A stretch of DNA of 64,000 nt from Polyangiaceae bacterium. Its GTDB lineage: Bacteria > Myxococcota_A > Polyangia > Polyangiales > Polyangiaceae. Numbering within the stretch: position 1 is the stretch's first letter; each line of letters opens with the position of its first letter. The stretch is taken from contig JAHBVX010000001.1 of assembly GCA_019637295.1 (NCBI GenBank), forward strand, positions 657,501-721,500. The letters run 5' to 3'. Shown here in pieces: positions 44,470 through 52,195 of this stretch. A program made the position numbers and the translations under genes. The notes beneath the pieces were generated by a model. That model did no database searches, was not told where the DNA came from, and was given only the letters and a program-made list of their open reading frames with translations.

Positions 44470-46649
44470 GGCTGACCTCCCAGCCCCAGAACCCCCAGCG
44501 CCGTGTTGCCGCCGCCCTGTCGCGCGTACACGCGCAGCCCGCGATCCGCGTCCGCGACGAACACGCGCCCGGCGTCGATGGCGACTCCGGTCGCGACACC
44601 CATGAACCCAATGGACTCCGTGATCGCCGGCGTCGGCGAGAGGCGCACCGTGACCAGCTGACTGCGGTACGTGGCGCGGTTCGCGGTGACCAGCACCGCG
44701 TGAGTCCCGTCGGCGGCGGCAGCCACGTAGCGTGCACCCGGCAGCGCGAGCTTGTGGGAGACGGCGCCCACGTGCACCGCCATGCCCGCCGCCCCTCCCA
44801 AGGACGCGACCTCGATCAACGCGCCCGTGGGCGAGCTGAACAGCAGGCGCTCCGGTACACCGAGACGCCACCGATTGGCATCCATCACGTCATCGGCGCC
44901 AAACACGCCGTGGCCGTCGAGCTCGCTCATCCCCGCCGCGCTGAGGCGGATGGAGCGTGGCCACTCGGGCGCCGCGACCACGACGTCGCCCGACAAGGCC
45001 ACAGCGCGCGCGGGGAGATTGGCCTGCCACCCTTTGAACTCCGCCGACGACGCGAGGGAGGACGTGTCGACGCGGACGAGCCCGTCGCGACTGGGCACTA
45101 CCACCGTGCTGCCTTGGGTAGTGAGACCTGCCGGGAACACGCCGAACGGAAGGTTCAGCACGTGATCCCCCTCGAGCGTCAGTTTGCCGTCAGCGCTCGC
45201 CACCACCCAGCGTCCGTCCTCCAGGAAGGCGCCCGCGATGGCGGTCGCCTGCACGCTCTCGCTCGGCCCGTCTGGCGCGGCCACGGGCATGTCTTGCGCG
45301 AGGAACAGGCCCCCGCGCTCACCGAGCACGAGCACGCGGCCGTTCTGCGCGGCGACCCCGGTGACCAACCTCGGCTCCTGGTAGCGGCCGATCAGGTCGA
45401 GCTCGAGCTTGGGCTCGCGGATGTCGATGGCCCTCAGGCCGATGCGCGCGGCGTCGCCGAAGGCGAACACGCGATCGGGCTGGACTAGAACTTGAATTGG
45501 GTCCTTGCCGATGGGGGGCGGTGGAGGCGGAGAGTAGGTGGACTCCCAGTCGACGACCTCCCAGGGCGGGTCCTGCGAACAATCCGGCTTCTTGGGCTCG
45601 ACCGGCGCCGGCGAGGGGAGTGTCCACCCCACGCACCCACCGCCGCTCTGCGACACGGGCACGGGCAACACACCCCACTCGCCGCCGGCCACGAACAGCA
45701 TGTCGTCGTTGGCGCGCACCCCACTCGCGTAGAAGGCCTCGTCGGGGACCTTTGGCATGCAGTGACCCCGGGCCTGGGGGGAGAGGGGATCGCTCACGTC
45801 GACGGCGATGGCTCCCCAGGTTCCGGCGGCCACGTACGCGTGGTCGCCCACCAGAGTGACGTCCTTGATTGGCGCCCGATTCGGCCCGGGTGGAGAGAGG
45901 TTCGCCAAGGGCGTGGTCGCCACTACCTCTCCGGTCTCGGGGTCGAGTATCAGCAGGCGATCGCAGGCGGCCACGAACAGATGCGACTCCCCGAGCACGC
46001 CCGCGGCCGCGATGGACGGCGTGGGGTGAACCGCCAGCAGCTCGGGTCCGAGACCCGCGAGGTCGACGACGGCCACACCCGCCTCCCCGAGCGCCACAGC
46101 CGCACGATCATCCGTGACCCGCACGCTCAGCGCGTAGCCGGGCAACGGCAGCTCATGCAGTAGCGCGGGATGGTCGGGGTTCTCGACATCGAGCACGAGC
46201 ATGCCGCGCTCGCCCGCGGCGAGCACCAGCTTGCCCCCGTGGGTGGCCGCGCCGATGGGATGCCCCAAACCTCCGATCAGCGTGCGGCGCGCGACAGCGG
46301 CGGGGTTCGTCACGTCCAGGGCCCACAGGTTCGTCGCGTCTACCGTAAAGAGCGTGTCGTCGATGACCGCGCCGTCTCGAAACATGGGCGCTCGCAGCAC
46401 GTTCAGGTCATCGACGCTCGTGATGCCGTCGCAGATCTCGTCGACGACGGTCCACGCGAGCGTCGTGTGGCCACACTGATCCGTGACCACGACGCCCTTC
46501 CACTTCGTCCCTGTCGGCGCCGGCTGACTCGGCGCGCTGGGCACCCCGGGATCGATCGGGGCGCCAGCGCCCAAGCTGTCCATGCTCACACTACAGCCCA
46601 CCGCAGCGAACACACCCGCTGCGGCAGCGATGACGATTGTTCGATTCAT
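44466..46649 (-). CDS. LVIVD-type beta-propeller lipoprotein
   Basis: The protein has 727 residues with a signal and a Cys at 19 as likely lipid site. Most of it is made of propeller blades with LVIVD-like repeats (LWALDVTNPAAVARR, MLVLDVENPDHPALL, AIAVDVSDPLSPQAR), plus a Cys-containing insert near 335-375 (QSGGGCVG, PDCSQDP). A second propeller occupies the C-terminal third. Such proteins are surface or periplasmic. It overlaps the downstream Ig-like lipoprotein by four bases. A 212-bp spacer separates it from the divergent carboxylase gene. Confidence 0.78.
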   Translation of the reverse strand: MNRTIVIAAAAGVFAAVGCSVSMDSLGAGAPIDPGVPSAPSQPAPTGTKWKGVVVTDQCGHTTLAWTVVDEICDGITSVDDLNVLRAPMFRDGAVIDDTLFTVDATNLWALDVTNPAAVARRTLIGGLGHPIGAATHGGKLVLAAGERGMLVLDVENPDHPALLHELPLPGYALSVRVTDDRAAVALGEAGVAVVDLAGLGPELLAVHPTPSIAAAGVLGESHLFVAACDRLLILDPETGEVVATTPLANLSPPGPNRAPIKDVTLVGDHAYVAAGTWGAIAVDVSDPLSPQARGHCMPKVPDEAFYASGVRANDDMLFVAGGEWGVLPVPVSQSGGGCVGWTLPSPAPVEPKKPDCSQDPPWEVVDWESTYSPPPPPPIGKDPIQVLVQPDRVFAFGDAARIGLRAIDIREPKLELDLIGRYQEPRLVTGVAAQNGRVLVLGERGGLFLAQDMPVAAPDGPSESVQATAIAGAFLEDGRWVVASADGKLTLEGDHVLNLPFGVFPAGLTTQGSTVVVPSRDGLVRVDTSSLASSAEFKGWQANLPARAVALSGDVVVAAPEWPRSIRLSAAGMSELDGHGVFGADDVMDANRWRLGVPERLLFSSPTGALIEVASLGGAAGMAVHVGAVSHKLALPGARYVAAAADGTHAVLVTANRATYRSQLVTVRLSPTPAITESIGFMGVATGVAIDAGRVFVADADRGLRVYARQGGGNTALGVLGLGGQP

Positions 46650-46861
46650 CGCCGCCTCCCTTGCGCGCCCGCCGCGCTGTGACCCGTCGGGACGGTTGCA
46701 TCAAATGTGCCGCTGCTACGTCGCATGGTAATTCGCGCAATTGAGGGGCGAGCCTCGGGGTCACACCCTGACACGAGAGTCACGGTCCCGCGTTCGCGCC
46801 GGTTCCGCGCTGAACCGACAGCGAGACGACCGTCGCTGACCGCCGGGGGAGCGATGGGGTA
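46650..46861. other. Intergenic spacer between divergent genes
   Basis: This 212-bp spacer serves two divergent genes. It contains TTGCATCAAATG and a mildly AT-rich AATTCGCGCAATT palindrome-like site near 46730-46742. No convincing promoter pair or hairpin is visible. Confidence 0.4.
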
Positions 46862-48433
46862 ATGATCGCGCCCATGACCAGCATGCGAGACCGGGTGGCG
46901 GAGCTGCACGAGCGCCGGGCGAAGGTGAAGGAGATGGGCGGGGAGGCGAAGATCGCGAAGCACCACGCGCGCGGCAAGCTCACGGCGCGGGAGCGCATGG
47001 CGCTCTTGTTCGACGAGGGGCAGTTCATCGAGGTGGGCATCCACGGCACCGAGATGGGCCCGGTCGCGGACTTCGTGCCGGCGGACGCGGTGGTGTGCGG
47101 CTGGGGCAAGGTGGACGGACGCGACGTGGCCGCGGCGGCCTACGACTTCACGGTCAAGGGCGGCTCCATCGGCATGGTGGGCGAGACGAAGGTGACGCGC
47201 ATGCGCGAGCTGGCGCTGCGCTGCCGTATGCCCATGGTGTGGCTGGTGGACTCGGCGGGCGCGCGCATCGATCCGAAGGCGGGCGGTGATCCAGACCAGA
47301 TCTCGCTGTTCGCTGGCAGCGGGCACCTGTTTCGCGAGCAGGTGATCATGAGCGGCGTGGTGCCCATGGTGGCGGCCATGATGGGGCCGGGGATGGCGGG
47401 CACGGCGTACATCCCGGCGCTCGCGGACTTCGTCCCCATGGTCAAGGGCACCAGCAGCATGGCGCTGGGCGGCCCGCCCCTGGTCAAGGCCATGACCAAC
47501 CAGGACGTGACGGAGCAAGAGCTCGGCGGCTCGCGCGTGCACTGCGAGGTCAGCGGCGTGGGTGATCTCGAGGTGGACAGCGACGCCGAGTGCATCGCCG
47601 TGATCAAGCGCTATCTGTCGTTCATGCCGCGACACGCGGGCGAGCGGCCGCCCATCGCGACCTGCAGCGATCCCATCGACCGCGCGGACGACGAGCTGCT
47701 CGACCTGGTGCCCGACAGCCAGCGCAAGACCTACGACATGGTCGAGGTGATTCGCCGCCTCGTGGACGGCGGCGAGTGGCTCGATCTGAAGCCGCGCTGG
47801 GCGCGCTCGATCATCACGTGTCTCGCGCGATTCGGCGGCCGCCCGGCGGGCATCGTGGCCAACAATCCCAAGCAAGGTGGCGGCATCCTGGACAGCGACA
47901 GCGCCGACAAGGCCGCGCGCTTCATCCAGCTCTGCGATGCGTTCTCCATTCCGCTCGTGTTCTTGATGGACGTGCCGGGCTTCTGGGTGGGCAAGGACCA
48001 CGAGCACGGCGGCATCATCCGCCACGGCGCGAAGATGCTGCACGCGATGGCGTCGGCCACGGTGCCCAAGCTCACGGTGGTGACGCGCAAGGGCTACGGC
48101 GCGGGCTACTACGTGATGGCGGGGCGCGCCTTCGAGCCGGACCTGCTCGTCGCCTGGCCGGGCGCGGAGATCAGCGTGATGGGCGCGGACGGCATGGTCG
48201 GCATCGCCGGGCAGAAGCTGTTCCCGGACGGTGAGCCGCCGGCGGACGTGAAGAAGCAGATCACCGCGATGATTCAGAGACACATCGACATCTACAAAGT
48301 CGCGGGCTTCGCGCTGACGGACGACGTGATCGATCCGCGCGAGACTCGCTACCTGCTGTGTCGCGCCCTCGAGATGAGCTGGGACCGGGTGGTGGAGCGG
48401 CCGGCGCGCAAGCACGGCGTGATGCCGGTGTGA
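46862..48433 (+). CDS. Acyl-CoA carboxylase beta (carboxyltransferase) subunit
   Basis: The protein has 523 residues and is collinear with propionyl-CoA/methylcrotonyl-CoA carboxylase beta subunits, which transfer CO2 from biotin to an acyl-CoA. The acyl-CoA half has RGKLTARERMALLFDEG and DSAGARID; the biotin half has FLMDVPGFWVGKDHEHGG, RKGYGAGYYVMAG and ISVMGADGMVGI. The chain-length preference (propionyl or longer) cannot be decided from the residues seen. No alpha (biotin carboxylase) subunit is encoded nearby, so it must pair with one encoded elsewhere. Confidence 0.88.
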   Translation: MIAPMTSMRDRVAELHERRAKVKEMGGEAKIAKHHARGKLTARERMALLFDEGQFIEVGIHGTEMGPVADFVPADAVVCGWGKVDGRDVAAAAYDFTVKGGSIGMVGETKVTRMRELALRCRMPMVWLVDSAGARIDPKAGGDPDQISLFAGSGHLFREQVIMSGVVPMVAAMMGPGMAGTAYIPALADFVPMVKGTSSMALGGPPLVKAMTNQDVTEQELGGSRVHCEVSGVGDLEVDSDAECIAVIKRYLSFMPRHAGERPPIATCSDPIDRADDELLDLVPDSQRKTYDMVEVIRRLVDGGEWLDLKPRWARSIITCLARFGGRPAGIVANNPKQGGGILDSDSADKAARFIQLCDAFSIPLVFLMDVPGFWVGKDHEHGGIIRHGAKMLHAMASATVPKLTVVTRKGYGAGYYVMAGRAFEPDLLVAWPGAEISVMGADGMVGIAGQKLFPDGEPPADVKKQITAMIQRHIDIYKVAGFALTDDVIDPRETRYLLCRALEMSWDRVVERPARKHGVMPV

Positions 48434-48438
48434 ACGCC

Positions 48439-48456
48439 GCGCCGGCCCCCCGGCGC
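48439..48456. terminator. Hairpin between convergent genes
   Basis: GCGCCGG (48439-48445) pairs with CCGGCGC (48450-48456) over a four-C loop just after the carboxylase stop. There is no U-tract. It may act in both directions between the convergent genes. Confidence 0.4.
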
Positions 48457-48474
48457 TGCCGCGTCTGACCGACC

Positions 48475-49548
48475 TCAGCGAAGGAGTGAGGCGTCGTAGC
48501 GCACGAGGTTGCCCGACCGCGACAGCGCGACGAGGTCGCCGTTGGGCGCGGCAGCCAGGGCGCCGAACTGGAGCCCGGTGGGGCGCCGGATCTGGAGCGA
48601 CGCCGCTCGACCTTGGGCGTCGATGCGCACGAGCTGGCGCCCGGCCTCGAACACGACTGAGCCATCGGGCATGCAGGCGAGGGTGGACTCGATGGACTCC
48701 CAAGAGCCCGCGATGGGCGTGAGGGAGCCGCGCGTGGGGTCGAACCAGAACGCGCTCGGACCGTGAGGACCGGTGATGACGACGCGACCGTCCGGCACGA
48801 AGGAGATGGCACGGAGCTTCAGCGGGTCGATACCCGCGGGCAGGGGCAGGGCCACGCGCTGTACCGGCAGGCCATCGGCGCCGACGCGCACCAGCTCGGC
48901 GCTGGCGGTGATCGCGTGCAGGCGCCCCTCGCGATCCGTGGCGATGGCGCCGTAGGTGCGGGCGGCCCGATCAGCGGGCAACGCGGGGCCGGCAGCGCCG
49001 CCGACGACGTGCAGGATCGCGCCGCCGAGGCTGGCGTAGAAGCCGCCGCGCGGGTCCGGCGCCAGGCCGGCGAGCTGCGCACGCGCCGCGGGTAGCGGCA
49101 AGTCGAGGATCGCCTGGGGGTTGCCGCTGGCGTCCACGCGCAGGGTCCGCCCGCTGCTCGAGCTCACGACGATGCTGCCGTCGCCGAGCACCGCGACGGC
49201 GTGATGGCCGTCCAGCGGAACGGCGGCGCGCGACAAGTCGACAGCCAGCCGCGCGTCGGGTAACGCGTCGCTCTCGCCTCCGAAGAAGTAGCTGCCCGCG
49301 AGCCCAGCCAGAACCATCAGCGCGAGCACGGCGGTCACCGCGAGCGACGACACCAGCAGGCGCGCGCCGCCGCGAACCACCACGCGGATCACCGGCTGGC
49401 CGGCGGCAGGCGCGCCATCGGCGCCAGAGCCCACACGCTCGATGCGCGACTGGGTGCGGCAGTGTGCGCAGGTGGCGAACGGCGCGCTGGGATCGATGCG
49501 CATGGGCGCACCGCACATGGGACAAGAGACGTCGACGAGCCGCGCCAT
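48475..49548 (-). CDS. Zinc-ribbon, membrane helix and beta-propeller protein (paralogue B)
   Basis: The protein has 357 residues. Cys9-x2-Cys12 and Cys27-x2-Cys30 form an N-terminal zinc ribbon (CPMCGAP, CAHCR); a membrane helix follows at about 63-90; the rest is a six-bladed propeller-like domain (about 110-355) with NHL-type repeats (GDGSIVVSSSSGRTLRVDASG, VPDGRVVITGPHG). The layout suggests a cytoplasmic metal-binding head and an outer sensing or binding domain. It directly follows its paralogue with a four-base gap and must be co-transcribed with it. Confidence 0.75.
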   Translation of the reverse strand: MARLVDVSCPMCGAPMRIDPSAPFATCAHCRTQSRIERVGSGADGAPAAGQPVIRVVVRGGARLLVSSLAVTAVLALMVLAGLAGSYFFGGESDALPDARLAVDLSRAAVPLDGHHAVAVLGDGSIVVSSSSGRTLRVDASGNPQAILDLPLPAARAQLAGLAPDPRGGFYASLGGAILHVVGGAAGPALPADRAARTYGAIATDREGRLHAITASAELVRVGADGLPVQRVALPLPAGIDPLKLRAISFVPDGRVVITGPHGPSAFWFDPTRGSLTPIAGSWESIESTLACMPDGSVVFEAGRQLVRIDAQGRAASLQIRRPTGLQFGALAAAPNGDLVALSRSGNLVRYDASLLR

Positions 49549-49552
49549 CAGC

Positions 49553-50599
49553 TCACCATCGCTTGCTGGCGTTCTCCCAGCGCAAGAGGTCTCCCGCGGA
49601 GGTGACGACCATCAGCGTGTCCGCGGCGGTGCGCAGCACCTCGCAGAGCTCGGTCGAGTCCCGGCGCACACGGGGTCCTTCGAGCTCGCTGAAGCTCGGG
49701 TCGAGAAACACGAGCCAGCTCGCATAGCCGAGCACCGCGCGATCGCCGTCCAGCACGGCGAAGCTCGTGTAACGACCACCGCCCCCGGGCGCGTGGCGGC
49801 GCAAGAGCTCGCCCCCGGCCGACAGCACGTAGAGCGCGGGCGCGCCGTCGGGCGCGATCCACACCTTGCCCTGCGCGTCGATGACCATGTGGGAACAGCC
49901 GTGGTGGCGCGCGTCGTGCTTCACGACGGGCTGCTTCCAACGCGAGCGCAGCGCGCGCGCCGCGTCGAGCTGCACGACGTCGTCGCCGGTGGTCATCATC
50001 CACAAAGCGTCGTCCGCGGGGGCAACGGCCAGGCAGCGCGCGTGCTCGCCCTCGGGCAGCACGCTCAGGCGGCGACGCTCGGTCATGGCGGGCGCGACGT
50101 ACTCGATGAGCTCGTTGCCCTGGCTCACGTACACGCGACCCGCGCGGTCCGCCGCCATGCCGTGGGTGCCGCCGGCGCGGGCGACCGGCTGCGCGTCGTG
50201 CGGTGCGATGGGCAGCGGCGCCGAGCCGAGCCACTTGCCCTCGCGATCGACGGCGCACAGTCGGTCGTACCGGCACGCGAGCCACACGTCACCGTCGTGC
50301 AGCGCCGCGGCGCGTACCGGCACCACGTCGGCCTCGTGCTCCCGCAGCGACGTGACGCGATCGGCGTTGCTGCGATTGGCCAGCTCTTCGATCGTGAGCG
50401 CGCCTCCCACCAGCAGTGTCAGCCCGCCGAACAGCGCGCCGAGGATCAGCCCAATCGAGGGACCGCTGGGCTCCGCGACGGGCCGTGCGACGGGGGTGAC
50501 GGCGCCGCAGAACGGGCAGGTGGTCTCGCGCGCGAGTTCGAGGTCTTGCTCGAGCGGCGCGCCGCACGAGGCGCAGGGTGTGACGACGAGGCGAGCCAC
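49553..50599 (-). CDS. Zinc-ribbon, membrane helix and beta-propeller protein (paralogue A)
   Basis: The protein has 348 residues with the same architecture as its neighbour: Cys9-x2-Cys12 and Cys28-x2-Cys31 zinc ribbon (MARLVVTPCASCG, CPFCG), a membrane helix at about 48-70, and a propeller-like outer domain (for example GDVWLACRYDRL, GRVYVSQGNELIEYV). The two proteins share the MARLV start and Cys spacing, so the pair arose by tandem duplication. No function is known for either. It is divergent from the GT-B-like gene. Confidence 0.75.
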   Translation of the reverse strand: MARLVVTPCASCGAPLEQDLELARETTCPFCGAVTPVARPVAEPSGPSIGLILGALFGGLTLLVGGALTIEELANRSNADRVTSLREHEADVVPVRAAALHDGDVWLACRYDRLCAVDREGKWLGSAPLPIAPHDAQPVARAGGTHGMAADRAGRVYVSQGNELIEYVAPAMTERRRLSVLPEGEHARCLAVAPADDALWMMTTGDDVVQLDAARALRSRWKQPVVKHDARHHGCSHMVIDAQGKVWIAPDGAPALYVLSAGGELLRRHAPGGGGRYTSFAVLDGDRAVLGYASWLVFLDPSFSELEGPRVRRDSTELCEVLRTAADTLMVVTSAGDLLRWENASKRW

Positions 50600-50682
50600 G
50601 CTCCGCCACAGTAGCGAAACGCGCGCGAGGGCGGCAGCCCCTACGCTTGCGGGTTGGTGATCCGCCCTCTACCCTGGCCGCG

Positions 50683-52173
50683 ATGCCCAGGCTCCCGCCC
50701 AGCGATCACGCGCTGCACGACGGAGCCCACAGCCTCGAGCCGTTGCGGGGGGCCCTCCGCGAAGCGACGGGCGGTCGCTGGCAGCTGTCCGGCGTGCTCC
50801 GGCGGGGGGACGCCGTGCTGCTCTCCTTGGTCGATCCGGAAGTGGGCGAGCTGGTCCTCGAGATGGGCTGGAAGACGTATGCACGTTCGTCCTATTGCTC
50901 CAGCGGGGGTGTGGGCGTGTCGTATCGCGGGCAACTCGATGCCTCGCAGCGGAGGCGACTGGACGACGTGTGGCCGAAGGTCGCCTCCGAAGCGCGCGCG
51001 CTGCTCGAGTCCGCTTCCCAACCTGGCTTTCCGTCCAGCGCCGACGCTCCTGACGCGGACGACGCGCTCGAGGCCCTGCGAGCCGAGTTCGGGGTTCGGC
51101 TCGCAGACTTGCCCCTCGAGCTCGACGTCGACGCGCAACACGCGGAGTGGGACCGGGTTCGGGAGCTCGGCTCGCGACCCCGTGTGCTGCTCCTCACCTC
51201 GCCGAACAAGAAGTACCACGAGCAGGCCGTGCTCGAGTTCTTCGACGCTCTGCCCTGTGAGCGCTTGGATTGCATCGTGCTTCCTCCCAGTGAACGCAGT
51301 ACGCGACCGAGCCTTCGGCGGGGGCGATACCTCGCCTCACTGAAGGAAGCGACCCCGGGCGACTACCACTACGTCATCGCCCTCGAAGGCGCTTCGACGC
51401 TGCTGATGGCCGCGCAGACCGTGGGCGCGACGCCGGTGTACCTGGGCAGCGGCCACCACGACCTCTTGGACGATCCCCGTGGCCGCCGCCGTCGCGTGCG
51501 ACAGGCCATGGCCTGCGCCCAGCTCGTGTCGGTCTACGGTACCTTTCGCCACACCTACTCCGAATCGGACTACATGTGCGTGTTGGGCACCCGGGTGGAC
51601 CTCCGCCTGAGCGTGTGCTTGCCCCCGAACACCGAGCGACACTACCGGCTCCCCGAGCGCCCGGTGTTCCCCTACCTCGTGCTCGGCGGCGGCGATCGCG
51701 ACTACCGGCCGCTCTTACAGTGCGCGGACGTATTCGACGGGGCTCGCGTCGTCGTCACCACTGCCCAGCGAGGGCGCGACGAGTCCGCTCGTCGCAACAC
51801 CCTGGGTCTGGACGCGCTGGAGCGCGATCCCCGCTTCTTGTGCGTCAGCTGGCTCAAAGAGGACCTGTACGCCAAGCTGCTGCTCCACAGCCGGGTGGTG
51901 CTCGTGCCGGCACGCGGGACCGTGCCCGGAGACTACACGTCGATCGCCGATGCCGCTTGGCACGGCAAGCCGACGCTCACACCCCGTTGCCCTCGGACGC
52001 AGCACCTGCAGGGCCGAGTGCGCTTCTTCGGCGACTCCACGGAGCTGGGGCGTGAGCTGCGCGCGCTCCGAGACCCAGCGCGGTACGCCGCCGTCGCCGC
52101 CGAGACGCTCGCATCCGCGCGCGCGAACCACGATCTGTACGAGCTGTTGTTCGCGTGCGCGATGCAGCTCTGA
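50683..52173 (+). CDS. GT-B-like glycosyltransferase-fold protein
   Basis: The protein has 496 residues. The N-terminal 150 residues are unfamiliar. From about 165 onward the chain follows a GT-B pattern: RPRVLLLTSPNKKYHEQAV, then a LVLGGGDRDYRPLLQCADVF strand-loop near 345, VVVTTAQ, VVLVPARGTVPGDYTSIADAAWHGKPTLT near 420-450 (the sugar-nucleotide-binding segment of GT4-type enzymes). The usual E-x7-E is degenerate. A sugar transfer role is likely but not certain. The gene stands alone between the propeller pair and the convergent lipoprotein. Confidence 0.6.
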   Translation: MPRLPPSDHALHDGAHSLEPLRGALREATGGRWQLSGVLRRGDAVLLSLVDPEVGELVLEMGWKTYARSSYCSSGGVGVSYRGQLDASQRRRLDDVWPKVASEARALLESASQPGFPSSADAPDADDALEALRAEFGVRLADLPLELDVDAQHAEWDRVRELGSRPRVLLLTSPNKKYHEQAVLEFFDALPCERLDCIVLPPSERSTRPSLRRGRYLASLKEATPGDYHYVIALEGASTLLMAAQTVGATPVYLGSGHHDLLDDPRGRRRRVRQAMACAQLVSVYGTFRHTYSESDYMCVLGTRVDLRLSVCLPPNTERHYRLPERPVFPYLVLGGGDRDYRPLLQCADVFDGARVVVTTAQRGRDESARRNTLGLDALERDPRFLCVSWLKEDLYAKLLLHSRVVLVPARGTVPGDYTSIADAAWHGKPTLTPRCPRTQHLQGRVRFFGDSTELGRELRALRDPARYAAVAAETLASARANHDLYELLFACAMQL

Positions 52174-52195
52174 GTCTGCCGCGTCTGCTCCGCGA

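Noticed and set aside
46646-48703. 685-residue minus-strand open frame
   Set aside because: It is antisense to the well-supported carboxylase beta subunit and has no domain content.
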